Assembly: GCA_023375785.1 (NCBI GenBank)
Contig: SZWC01006685.1
Location: forward strand, 103,424-135,504
DNA length: 32,081 bases
Origin: Penium margaritaceum
Taxonomy: Eukaryota > Streptophyta > Zygnematophyceae > Desmidiales > Peniaceae
Direction of reading: 5' to 3'
Every line of letters starts with the position of its first letter. The first letter of the stretch is position 1. A program made the translations under genes and the position numbers. The notes beneath the pieces were generated by a model. The model did no database searches. It was not told the DNA's origin and was given only the letters and a program-made list of their open reading frames with translations. Of this stretch, positions 1 through 11,600 are shown in pieces.

Positions 1-66
1 TCCCAACCACTCGCAACCACTCGCAACCACTCGCAACAACTCGCAACCGCTTGCAACCACTCGCAA

Positions 67-500
67 CCACTCAAAACCACTCGCAATAACTTGCTACCAT
101 TCCCAACCACTCGCAACCACTCGTAACCACTCGCAACCACTCCCGACGACTCGCAACCACTCGTGCCTACTCACAACCACTTGCAACCTATCAAACCCAC
201 TCGCAACCACTTACAACCACTTGCAGCCACACGCAACCACTCACAACCACTCGCAACCACTTGCAACCGCTCACAACCACTCGCAACCACTCGCAACCAC
301 TTGAAACCACTCGCAACCACTCGCAACAACTTGTAACCACCTGCAACCAATCGTACCCATGCGCAACCACTCGCAACCCCTTGTAGCAACTCGCAACCGC
401 TTGAACCACTCACAACCACTCACAACTACTCGCAACCACTCACAAGCACTTGCAACCTCTCGCAACAACTCGCAACCACTCTTAATCACTCGCAACCACT
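67..500. repeat. Higher-order repeat, copy A1 (partner at 3837-4275)
   Basis: A string of rare unit variants recurs in the same order about 3.77 kb downstream. Shared landmarks are cttgcaacctatca (near 180 and 3947), gcagccacacgc against gaagccacacgc, cgtacccatgcg, and the short unit cgcttgaaccact (near 398 and 4175). The offset is 3767 bp at one landmark and 3777 bp at another, so one unit was gained or lost. This is a segmental duplication inside the array. It means the array evolves by block duplication as well as single-unit slippage. Confidence 0.8.
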
Positions 501-3430
501 TATAACCACTCACAACCACTCCCAACCACTTGCAACCACTCGCAACCACTCGCAACCACTCACAACCACTCGCAACCACTCGCCACCACTTGCAACGACT
601 CGCAACCACTCGTGACAACTCGCAACCACTGGCAACCACTCGCAACCACTTGCAACCACTCGCAACCACTTGCAACCACTCGCAACCATCTGCAACGACT
701 CGCAACCACTGGCAACCACTCACAACGAATAGTAGCCACTCGCAACCACTCACAACCACTCGCAATCACTTGCAACCACTCGCAACAACGCGCAACCACT
801 CGCAACCACTCGCATCCACTCGCAACCTCTCGCAACCTCTCGCAACCACTCGCAACCACAAACAACCACTCACAACCCCTCGCAACCACTCGCACTTCCA
901 ACCACTTGGAACCACTCAAAGCTACCTGGAACCACTTGCAATCACTTGCAACACTCGCAACAAATCGCAACCACTTGCAAACACTTGCAAGCACTTGCAA
1001 CCACTCACAACCACTCGTAACCACTCGCAACCTCTCGCAACCACTCACACCCACTCACAACCACTCACAACCACTCACAACCACTCGCAACAACTTGTAA
1101 CCCCTCGCACCAACTCGCAACTATTCGCAACCACTCGCAACCACTCGCAGCCACTCGCAACCACTCGCAACCACTCACAACCACTGGCAAGCACTCGCAT
1201 CCACTCACAACCGGTGGCAACCACTCACACTTGCAACCACTTGGAACCACTCGCAGCCACTTGCAACCACTCTCAACCACTCGCAACCAATTACACCACT
1301 TACAACCACCGTAACCACTTGCAAGCACTTGCAACCACTCGCAACCATTGGTAACCACTCGCAACCACTCACAACCACTCGCAAGCACTCGCAACCACAT
1401 GCCACCACTCCCAACCACTCACAACAATACGCAACCACTTCCACCCACTCGCAACCACTTGCAACCGCACAAAGCTACTCTCAACCTCTCACAACTACTT
1501 GCAACCACTCCCAATAACTCCCAACCACTCACCACCACTCGCAACTGCTCACAACCACTTGTAAGTACTCCTGATCACTTGCGACCACTTGCAACCACTC
1601 AAACCCACTTGCAACCACTAGTAACCACTCGAAGCCACTCAAAACCACTCCCAACAACGTGCAACCACTTGCAATCACTTGCAACCACTCACAACCACTG
1701 ACAACCACTCGCAACCACTCAGAACCACTCTCAACCACTCGCAACCACTCGTAGCCACTCACAGTCAATCGCAACCACTCGCAACCACCCAAGACCACTT
1801 GCAACCACTTGCAACCACTCACGACAAATCGCAACCACGTGCAACCACTCGCAATCACTCGCAACCACTGGCAACCACTCACAACCACTCACAACCACTG
1901 GCAACCACTCGCACTTGAAACCACTTGTAACCACTCGCAGCTTCTTGGAACCACTCGCAATCAATTGCACCACTCGCAACCAATCGCAGCCACTTGCAAG
2001 CCTTTGCAAGCTCTTGCAACAACTCATAACCACTCGCAACCTCTTGCAAACACTCACAACATCTCACAACCACTCGCAACCACTCGCAACAACTCGCAAC
2101 CTCTCGCAACCACTCACAATCACTTGCAACCACTCGCAGACACTCGAAACCATTTGCAACCACTCGCAACCACCCGCAACAACTCGCAACCACTCCCAAC
2201 CACTTGCACACACTCGCAACAACTCGCAAGCACCCGCAACAACTTGCAACCACTCGCAACAACTCATAACCACATGCAACCACTCGCAACCACTCGCAAC
2301 AACTCGCAACCGCTCGCGACTACTTGTAACCACTTGCAACCTCTAGCAACCACTTGCAACCACTCACAACCACTTGCAGCCACTTGCAACCACTCACAAC
2401 CACTGGCAACCACTCGCAACCACTCACAACCACTCGCAGCCACTCACAACCACTGGCAACCACTCGCAACCACGCGCAACCACTCGCAACCACTCGCAAC
2501 TACTCACAATCACTCGCAATCACTTGCAACCACTCGCAACCACTCGCAACCACTTGCAACTAATTGCAACCACTCCCAACAATTCGCAACCACTCGTAAC
2601 CATGCGCAACCACTCGTAACTACTCGCAACAACTCGCAACTGCTTGCAACCACTCACAACCACTCACAACAACTCGCAACCACTCAGACCCACTTGCAAC
2701 CACTCGTAACCACTCCTAACCACTCACAACCACTCCCAACCACTTGCAACCACTCGGAAGTACTGCCAATCACTCACAACCCATCGCAATCACTCGCAAC
2801 CACTCGCAACCACTCGCAACCACTCACAACCACTCGCATCCAGTGGCAACCACTTGCACTTGCAACCACTCAGAACCACTCGCAGCGACTTACAACCACT
2901 CGCAACCACTCGCAATCACTTGCACGAATCGCAACCAATCGCAGCCACTTACAACCACTCGCAAGCACTTGCAACCATTTGCATCCACTCGTAACCACTG
3001 GCAACCAATTGCAACCGCTCACAACCACTCACAACCACTCGCAACCACTCGCAACCACTTGCAACCACTCACAACCACTTGCAACCACTCACAACCACTC
3101 ACAACCACTTGCAACCATATGCAGCCACTTGTACCCATTCACAACCACTCCCAACCACACAAAACACCTCCCAACCTCTCACAACGACTTGCAACCACTC
3201 CCAACCACTCGCAACCAGTCGCAACCACTCACAGCCACTTGCAACCATTTGCAAGCACTCGTGACGTCTCACGACCGATTGCAACCACTCCCAACCACTC
3301 CCAACCACTCGCCACCACTCGCAACTGCTCACAACCACTCACAACCTCAAGCAACCACTCGCAACCGCTCGCACCCGCTTACAACCACTCGGAAGCACTC
3401 ACAACCACTTACAACCACTCACAAGCACTC

Positions 3431-3800
3431 GCAACCACTCGCAACCACTCGCAACCACTTGCAACCACTTGCAACCACTAGCAACCACTGGCAACCACTC
3501 GCAACCACAAACAATCAAATGCAACCACTCGCAACCACTCGCAACCACTTGGAACCACCCGCAACAACTCGCAACCAATTCCAACCACTCCCAACCACTC
3601 GCAACCACTTGCAACCACTTGCAACCACTTGCAACCACTCGCAACCACTCGCAACCACTTGCAACCACTTGCAACCACTAGCAACCACTGGCAACCACTC
3701 GCAACCACAAACAATCACATGCAACCACTCGCAACCACTCGCAACCACTTGGAACCACCCGCAACAACTCGCAACCAATTCCAACCACTCCCAACCACTC
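3431..3800. repeat. 200-bp-offset tandem duplication of a 170-bp block
   Basis: Positions 3431-3600 and 3631-3800 match base for base except for one difference in the rare unit acaatcaaat against acaatcacat. The shared block holds several diagnostic variants: gcaaccacta, gcaaccactg, gcaaccacaa, ggaaccaccc and gcaaccaatt. A third, more diverged version of the same order lies near 5241-5360. Near identity between the first two marks a recent duplication inside an older array. Confidence 0.9.
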
Positions 3801-3836
3801 GCAACAACTTGCAACCACCCACAGCCACTCGCACCT

Positions 3837-4275
3837 ACTCAAAACCACTTGCAACAACATGCTACCACTCGCAACCACTCGTAACCACTCGCAACCACTC
3901 GGAACCACTCCGACAACTCGCAACCACTCGTGACTACTCGCAACCACTTGCAACCTATCACTCCCTCTCGCAACCACTTACAACCACTTGAAGCCACACG
4001 CAACCACTCACAACCACTCGCAACCACTTGCAACCGCTCACAACAACTCCCAACCACTCGCAACCACTTGCAACCACTCGCAACTACTCGCAACAACTCG
4101 TAACCACCTGCAACCACTCGTACCCATGCGTAACCACTCGCAACCACTCGCAACAACTCGCAACTGCTTGAACCACTCACAACCACTCACAACTACTCGC
4201 AACCACTCACAAGCACTTGCAACCACTCGCAACCACTCGCAACCACTTGCAACCACATGCAACCATATGCAACCA
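3837..4275. repeat. Higher-order repeat, copy A2 (partner at 67-500)
   Basis: This is the second copy of the rare-variant block described at 67-500. It shares the landmarks caacctatca, the acacgcaacc unit, cgtacccatgcg and the short unit gcttgaaccact. It has diverged by scattered substitutions and by one unit gained or lost. Confidence 0.8.
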
Positions 4276-6070
4276 CTCGCAACCACTCATAATCACTTGC
4301 AACCACTCACAGAAACTTGCAACCACTCGCAACTACTTGCAACCACTCGCAACCACTCGCGACCACTCACAACCACTCGCAACAACTTGCAACCACTCGC
4401 AACCACTCACACCCACTCACAACCACTTCCAAGCATTTCCAACCATTCGCAACCACTCAGCACCACTTGCAACCACTCGCAACCACTCAAACCGATCGTA
4501 ACCACTCGCAACCACTCACAACCTCTTGCAACCACTCACAACCACTTACAACCATTCGCAACCACTGGCAACGACTTGCAACCACTTTCAATCACTTGCA
4601 ACCACTTGCAAGAACTTGCAAGCACTTGCAACCACTCGTAATCACTCGACATCACTTGCAACCACTCGTAATCACTCACATCCACTCGCAACCATTCGCA
4701 ACCACTCACAACCACTCACAACCACTGGCAACCACTGGCAACCTCATGCAACCATTCGCAACCACTCGCAACCACTTGCAACCACTTGCAACCACTCGCA
4801 ACCACACGCAACCATTCGAAACCACTCGCAACCAATTGTAACTAATTTCAAGCACTCTCAACTACTCGCAACCACTCGCAACCACTCGCAACCACTTGCA
4901 ACCACTCACAACCAAACAAAACCACTTGCAACCACTCGTACCCACTCGCAACCACTTGCAACAACTTGCAACTACTCACAACCACTCGTAACCACTGGCA
5001 ACCACTCGCAACCAGACGGAACCAATAGCAACCTCTCACAACTACTCACAACCACTCGCAACCACTCGCAACCACTTGCAACCACTCACAACCACTCGTA
5101 ACCAATCACAACCACTCACAACCACTCGCAACTGTACACAACCACTTGTACCCACTCACAACCACTCGCAACCACACAAAACACCTCCCAACCTCTCACA
5201 ACCACTCGCAACCACTCACAACCACTTGCAACCTCTTGCAACCACTAGCAACCACTCGCAACCATTCGCAACCACTAACAATCACATACAACCACTCGCA
5301 ACCACTCGCAACCACTTGCAACCACCCGCAACAACTCACAACCACTCCCAACCACTCGCAACCACTCCCAACCACTCGCAACAACTCGCAGCCACTCGCA
5401 ACCACTCGGAACGACTAAAAACCAGTCGCAACAACTTGCTACCACTGGCAACCACTCCCAACCACTCGCAACCACTCGTGACTACTCGCAACCACTCGTG
5501 ACTACTCGCAACCACTTACAATCAATCGCACCCACCCGCAACTACTTATAGCCACTTGCACCCACACACAACCACTTAAAACAACTCGCAACCACTTGAA
5601 ACCGCTCACAACCACTGGCAACCAATCACAACCACTCCCAACCACTCGCAACCACTCACAACCACCCGAACTACTCGCAACCACACGCAACCACAAGAAA
5701 CCACTCGCAACCACTCGCAACGACTCGCAACCACTCGCAACCACTCCCAACCACTTGCAATCACTCACAACCACTCACAACCACTTGTAACTGCTTGTAA
5801 CAACTCGCAACCACTCGCAACCACTCACAACCACTCGCAACAACCTGCAACCACTCGCAACCACTGGCAACCACTCGCAACGGCTTGCAACCAATTGAAA
5901 CCAATTATAACCACTAGCAACTACTCGCAACCACTCGCAACGTCTCGCATTCACTGGAAATCACTTGCAACCACTTGCAACCACTCGCAACCACTCGCAA
6001 CCAGTCGCAACCACTCGCAACCACTCGCAACTACTCGCAACCACTTGCAACCACTCGCAACCACTCGCAA

Positions 6071-6217
6071 CCAATCCTACCCACTCGCAATCATCGGAAC
6101 CACTCGCAACCACTCGCAACCAATCCTACCCACTCGCAATCATCGGAACCACTCGCAACCACTCGCAACCAATCCTACCCACTCGCAATCATCGGAACCA
6201 CTCGCAACCACTCGCAA
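6071..6217. repeat. 49-bp higher-order repeat, three copies
   Basis: The word ccaatcctac recurs at 6071, 6120 and 6169, exactly 49 bp apart, with tcatcggaacc in each copy. A fourth start (ccaatcccac) is at 6218. An undeleted relative at 6318 reads tcactcggaacc. The 49-bp unit is therefore five 10-bp units minus one base, and the deleted form was then amplified. A 49-bp step shifts the reading frame each time, which argues against coding. Confidence 0.9.
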
Positions 6218-7900
6218 CCAATCCCACCCACTCGCAACCACTCGCAACCACTGACAACCATTCGCAACCACTCGCGACCACTCGCAACCACTCAAAACCA
6301 CTCGCAACCACTCGCAACCAATCCTACCCACTCGCAATCACTCGGAACCACTCGCAACCACTCGCCACCACTCGCAACCACTCACAACCACTCGCAACCA
6401 CTAGCAACCAGTCAGAACCACTTGCAACCACTTGCAACCACTGGTAACCACAGGTAACCACTCGCAACCTCTATCAACCACTCGCAACCACTTGCAACAA
6501 CTTGCAACCACTCGCAACCACTTGCAACCACTCGTAACCACTCGCAACGACTCGCAACCACTTGCAACGACGCGTAAAAACTCCAAACCACTAGCAACCA
6601 CATGTAACCACTCACAATAAATTATAACCACCTGCAGCCATTCACAACTTCTCGCACCCACTTGTAACCACTCGCAACAACTCAAAACCACTCGCAACTA
6701 CTCGCAACCACTCGCAACCACTCACAATCACTCACAACCACTCACAACCACTGGCAACCACTCGCACTTGCAACCACTTGGAACCACTCACAGCCACTTG
6801 CAACCACTCTCAACCGCTCGCAATCACTTGCACCACTCGCAACCAATCCCCACCACTTGCAACCACTTGCAAGCACTTGCAACCAATTGCAACCACTCGT
6901 TACCACGTGCAACCACTCGCAACCACTCACAACCACTCGCAACCACTTGCAACCACTTCCCACCACTCGCAACAACTCACAACCATACGCAACCACTCAC
7001 ACCCACTCACAACCACTCGCAACCACCCAACCCCACTCCCAGCCTCTCACAACCACTTGCAACCACTCCCAACCTATAGCAATAACTCGCAATCATGCGC
7101 AACCACTCACAGCCCTTCGCAAGCACTTGTGACCACTCCCAACCACTTGCAACCACTCGCAACCACTTGCAACCACTCGTAACCACTCGCAACCACTCGC
7201 AACTACTTGCAGCCCCTCCCAACCACTTGCAACCACCTGCCATCACTTGCAACCACTCACAACCAATCACAACCACTCGCAACCACTCGCAATCACCCAC
7301 AATCACTCGCAACCACTCACAACCATTCGCAACCACTTGCAACCGCTCATGACCACTCACATCCACTTGCAACCACTCACAACAACTCACAACCGATTAC
7401 AACCACTAGCAACCACTCGCAACCACTCGCAACCACTCGCAACCACTCACAACCACTTGCAACCACTGGGAACCACTTGCACTTGCAACCACTCGAAACC
7501 ACTCGCAGCCATTTCTAACCACTTCCAACGACTCGCAAGCACTTGGAACCACTCGGAACCACTCGTAACCACTCGTAACCGCTTGCAACCACTCACAACA
7601 ACTCGCAACCACTTGCATCCACTTGTAACCACTCACAACCACTCGCAATCACAGTAAACCACTCTTAACCTCTCACAACCACTTACAACCACTTTCAACC
7701 ACTCGCAACTACTCACAACTACTCACAAGCACTCCCAACCACCCGCAATAATTCGCAGCCACTCAAAACAACTTACAGCCACCCGTAACAATTTGCGGCC
7801 ACTCGCAACCACTCGAACAACTTGCAACCACTTGCAATCACATGTAACCACTCGCAACCACTTGCAACCACGCGCAACCACTCGCAACCACTCGCATCAA

Positions 7901-8881
7901 TGGTCCACTCATGCTCAGTTGCAGAGGCTTCTGCTACAGCGCTAGGCCGGATACGTAGGACTGCGGCGGCCCTCCTGCCTAGTCGACTCCCAGAGGCTTC
8001 TACAGCAGGTGCATTGAAGGTTGAGACGGTGCGGCGGGTTCCACCGTCGTCCTTCCCACAGGCGCCAAAGGCTGATTCGCCGGTGGCTGGTTCACGGACA
8101 ACATCGCGGATCCCGTTGTTTGTGAGGGTCCCGGCATCCCTAGCATCTCGCCTCCCGGGTGGAATGCTGGTGGAGTCGCCAGCTGTTGCTGTGATCCTGT
8201 CACAGGCGGTCCCGTCGCCATACCTTTCGTAACCATCCCCGCCACCTGCCGCGGCAGGATGGAATCCATAGGTGTCCCAAGCGCGGGGGCCAGTGGTCCC
8301 GTCTGCTGCAAGTTCGTCACCGGCCGCTGGTCGTCTACTACTGGGTTGTCGGTGGTTTCTGCTTCCTTGTGATTATGTGGTAACGTTTCCGGATGCACTG
8401 TCAGGGATGCGTGGTGTGCCGCTATGCCGCCAGCCACCGTCGGCTGCTGCCCGCCATGACGCTGCTAGACCAATCTGCGATAGGCTTCGAGTCATCCACC
8501 ATCAGAGTGTTACTCCAATGATGGTTGGGGGTCGGAAAACCACAGTAGTGCCGCAGCCACGGCCTCCTGTCCCTCTGACTCATGCTGAGATTGGCTGGGT
8601 TCGCGGCTGCCATGGTCAGAGACTGCCTCCACTTCCATACGGTCGCCCAGAACGTTCATGATGCGACGCCAATGCAGCTGCTCCAGCCACTCGTTCACCC
8701 GACGATGTTGGACCAGTGGATCCGCGCCTGGTGAGGAGCTGACTAGGGTACGGGACAACATTGGTGAGGAGTTCTGTGCGCCCTCGTAGATGGTGGCCTG
8801 GCATGGTATGAAGCACCGCACGGATGACTGCTGCTGCCGTCTCTTGGAGTCTCGATGCACAAAATTTGCTGCCGACATCAA
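7901..8881 (-). pseudogene. gag: Gag N-terminal fragment of the tandem/second copy
   Basis: The minus-strand frame starts MMSAANFVHRDSKRR near 8881. It runs through a moderately charged stretch (VQHRRVNEWLEQLHW, VLGDRMEVE) and then a Pro/Gln/Thr-rich stretch up to 7901, where it enters the 10-bp array. The same frame exists in copy 2 and there continues into gag, so this is the N-terminal part of a large Gag. In-frame TAA, TAG and TGA codons are present. Several TAR positions are CAG in the other copy. The fragment has no downstream capsid or zinc-knuckle region. Its function, if any, would be capsid assembly, inferred only from linkage. Confidence 0.6.
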
Positions 8882-9605
8882 TGACCGATCTGAAGGTCAC
8901 GCGCAGCTCCGCTAAACAAAGAGCAAGGAACTGTCCACGCTCACCGCACCATGACACTGATACCCCCAATTTCACTATGCTTATAACTTCCTCTGCGCAA
9001 TCCCTGAATCGGCAAGATCCGTGGATCATGCACTTCTTATTACTACCACGGTTCTACTTAGATGTGTAGCAGAATCACACGGCCCCAATCCCTAGCTATT
9101 GGCAATGCCGTGGACCGAAGGCCTGGATCTCTGTCCACGAACCTCACCGATGAATGATACTCCGCTGTCCACTCCTTGCCACACGTGAGCCACCACCGCG
9201 TGGCGTCCAACTCCTCTCTGCAAAACCCTTGTTCCGCGGACGTGTGCAAGCAAAGACACCATCGACAACTCACTTCACTCAGACTTTCGGCTCTTCACGC
9301 ACGCAATTTCGCAGTCCGCGGACAGGACTCCAAGAGTTATGGGAGGCACGGGGGTAGTGGGATAGTGAACACCGAGAGCGGTTGAATTTCTCAGATGAAT
9401 TTGGCATAGTACATGAATGCGGAATATTGCTCAGGGAGGCATGCAAGACTGAGCTTCCTCATTCTAGTGTCCTCCATGTCTTATCTACTTGGGACTCCGT
9501 ACGGTGTGGCTACACACCTTCGGTCTCATCCCTCACAAGCTATCTCCCTTCCACTCTACTTGGACTCCTTGCGGTGCGGATACGCCTCGCGAGGATTGTC
9601 CTCAA
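8882..9605. other. 724-bp segment unique to repeat copy 1
   Basis: Copy 2 passes directly from gacatcaat to cacagcatgtcc, whereas copy 1 has 724 extra bases between the matching points. TCAA sits at both edges (8878-8881 and 9602-9605), which suits a microhomology-mediated deletion in copy 2. The segment shows no terminal inverted repeats of its own. It contains the possible primer site. I see no convincing gene in it. Confidence 0.75.
8945..8965 (-). promoter_or_regulatory. Possible primer-binding site (Met-tRNA-like)
   Basis: On the minus strand this reads GGTATCAGTGTCATGG. The common plant LTR-element primer site complementary to initiator Met tRNA begins TGGTATCAGAGC. Eight bases match without a gap and several more match beyond. 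It lies about 65 bp before the first gag-like ATG, which is the right place. The base before the match is G rather than T, and no clean CA end of the LTR precedes it, so this is only suggestive. The equivalent position in the other repeat copy is deleted. Confidence 0.3.
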
Positions 9606-10065
9606 ACACTGCATGTCCTTTACTAACCATCTTCTTCATCCACGACTCGTGCACGTAGTCTTTGTATTTTTCCTTTAATCTCTGTCTTCCGCAGTGCGTC
9701 CCTAGAGGTTCCTCTGTGATTGATGCCTGGTCACTCATGTTGATGGGGTGCTTCTCCCCCGATTGCGCGGTTCCTCCGCTGACTTGTCTGCGCCTTGATA
9801 GCAATCATGAGTTTTACCATGGCTCGTCCTTGTTTTCTTTGTACCGCGGATTTCTCATCATTGCATCCCGCCTTTTTCTCCTCCGCTTCATGCCCTTAGC
9901 TGAAGAGAAACCGCTGCAGATGCCCTGCCCCTAGGTTCCGCGCTATCCTTCGCTCAACCGTGTTTGCGAGAGCCAGCGTTCTGTGCGCGAATCATGGCCT
10001 GCCCAGGCCCGTTTCGCGGAAGGGTCTTCCGCGCGAAGCTGCGGCTGATGTGTGCATGACACAGA

Positions 10066-10088
10066 TGCCCCCAACCCCCCTTTTTGCA
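10066..10088 (-). promoter_or_regulatory. Polypurine tract next to the 3' LTR
   Basis: On the minus strand the tract reads AAAAAGGGGGGTTGGGGG and is followed six bases later by the repeat start TGTCATGCAC. This is the position and base composition expected for the plus-strand primer of an LTR retroelement. Its presence at the internal edge of the left repeat copy is the best single argument that the repeat start is a real LTR boundary. Confidence 0.7.
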
Positions 10089-10108
10089 AGACTTTGCCCC
10101 AGAGTCAT

Positions 10109-11600
10109 TCAGCGAGTCATACGTTTGAAGTATCTACGGGGCCTGGTATGGTTCTGTTCCTGGCACAGTCTGCAGTATTCCTCCACGGTCCCTCCCTTCC
10201 TCTGGAGCCTCTCCGCGCACTCATTGTGGACGAAGAGTTCGTATCCTTCATACCGTGCTTCCATCGTGGGCACGGTGACCAGTCGCTTACATGAGGAGCA
10301 GTGTGGTGCGTGCTCATATTTCCTACAGCTCGAGCATCGGTAGATTTTCTTGCCCTCATAACTCCGCCCTACCTCCGCGGTGCAGTGATCATGTGCAATA
10401 CCTCCGTATTGCTCGCAGTGATAGACTGTCCTTTCAAGCCGACCATCGCAGTTGTCTCCGGTGCAGGAGCGTTTGTTGGAGAACTTCCACTTTATCTTTC
10501 GTGTCTTGCCGCGACAACTGCTGTAGGTCCAAATGCCCTCCTTCCCGCACACCCTACACTACAGGTGGCACATTGTCTTGCATATTCCGCAAGGCTTATC
10601 GAAGTCTATCAAGTTCTCCGCGCATGCCCTGCATATTGGGGCCAAGGTGTCTCCATCATAGGACAGCGAGGCCCCTTCCTCCACTGCGGCCATTCCCACG
10701 CACTTGTGGCACTGTCCCGCCCAAGCCGAGCTGCTTGAAACAAGGCAACCCTGGTGGGCCAACCTGCTGCATTGGGTGCAGTGCTCACCCTTGCTGATCG
10801 CCTTGACACATGTGGGGCAAATCTCCGCGGCTGCTTTGGGCGAGTCCTGCTCTTCCTCTTCTTATGAGTCCAGTTATTCCCCTTCCGCGGCTACCCACGG
10901 TGGTTTCCGTGTTCCCTGGTGACGTTCGGCTTCTCGGCCACACCGCCTGCACTTCTTTGGTCCGCTACATACCCCTTTTTCATTTCGCGGCTGTTCCAGG
11001 CACTTGTCACATATCTTTCGGTGACAACCCTAACAATACTGCACCGTCCTACCCCATTGGTGCCCACATTGGGCACACGTTTTACTTTCCTTATCCTTCT
11101 GGGCCTGCTCCGCTGCCGCCACCCGTCCTTCCTCCTGCCATCGCCGCATGGTGGTGCCTGAGACCATGCGGGATCCTTGCTGTGTCCCTGCCTACTCTTC
11201 CTCTTTCTCCTCCTCCTCCCCTTCTTCCTCTGGATCCCATCTTCCACGTGCCTCTGCTCCTCCTGAGTCTCGGCTGGCCCCGTTACCCCCTTTTTTTCTT
11301 CTGCTCCGCTTCCTTCTCCTGACCCCCTTTGGGGCTGATCAGACACGTGCGATTTAGCCCAATGAAGCTCTTGGCCAGCCCCTAGTGTGCTGGCTGGCCA
11401 CAGACGCGGCAGATGACCTTCAAGAGTGATGCCTCCGGCAGGTTTTCCCCACACACTATGCAAGGGCCTGTGTAATTGGCCAGGTCGCGAGGGCTCATGG
11501 GTGCGCCTTTCTGTGGAGCAGCGACGGGTGTCTTAGGGGTTTCTTCTCCGTTGCCTGTTTGCTTTGACCCCGACTGCTCTGGTCATTCCAGATGTTCTTG
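10109..11600 (-). pseudogene. Cysteine-rich multi-zinc-finger tail downstream of integrase
   Basis: The frame of the integrase C-terminus continues past 11601 through TAA and TGA codons into a cysteine-rich region, so this may be a C-terminal extension of Pol and not a separate gene. Visible pairs include CIVCGENLPE..CRVCGQPAH, TCAQCGHQ..CHRKICDKC, CRRCGRE, ICPTC..HCTQCSRLAHQGC, CHKC, ICRAC, CGICKTMC..CRVC, and near the end YRCSSC, HCSSC and YCRLC. Patterns such as C-x2-C-x4-H-x3-C resemble PHD or zinc-ribbon halves, and ligands recur over about 450 residues. A frameshift falls at the A7G5 run near 11300. In-frame stops are nearly all TAG or TAA. No transmembrane segment is seen, so it is not an env gene. 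Known Gypsy chromoviruses carry a chromodomain in this place. A chromatin-reading role here is inference only. Confidence 0.6.

Larger units (their letters stand above)
1..7895. repeat. 10-bp minisatellite array, unit caaccactcg
   Basis: The whole stretch is an imperfect tandem repeat of the 10-bp unit caaccactcg, read on the plus strand. Three units (30 bp) encode the ten-residue period QPLATTRNHS in any plus frame. The minus strand encodes a VVASGCEWLR period. Neither strand has a stop in the consensus unit, so open frames hundreds of codons long arise by chance and are not genes. Common unit variants carry ttg or tca in place of tcg, which is what CpG deamination on either strand gives. 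Ten base pairs is close to one helical turn. The array ends abruptly against the retroelement near 7896-7901, where gcatcaa could belong to either side. No gene is supported here. Confidence 0.97.
7901..10061 (-). repeat. Direct repeat copy 1: putative 3' LTR plus start of a tandem second element
   Basis: This segment is collinear with 21855-23291 apart from 724 bp (about 8882-9605) present only here. In element sense it starts TGTCATGCACAC at 10061 just after a purine-rich tract. A sequence resembling a Met-tRNA primer site occurs near 8945-8965, and a gag-like frame starts near 8881. Read that way, the LTR proper is about 10061 to 8967 and the rest is leader plus gag of a following copy. 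The alternative is a single long LTR (2.16 kb) that contains gag coding sequence. Neither version is proven. Confidence 0.65.

Noticed and set aside
530..3884. Long open reading frames in the 10-bp array
   Set aside because: The repeat unit has no stop in any frame on either strand, frames slip with 9- and 11-bp units, and the peptide is a pure repeat translation.
1..7895. CRISPR-like array
   Set aside because: Units are 10 bp with no unique spacers, the context is eukaryotic and no cas genes are present.
8272..11463. Numerous plus-strand open frames over the repeat copy and zinc tail
   Set aside because: They are mirror frames of GC-rich minus-strand coding sequence and show no domains of their own.
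10109..11600. An env-like gene after pol
   Set aside because: No signal peptide or transmembrane segment is visible. The region is cysteine-rich with CxxC spacing and follows integrase in frame.
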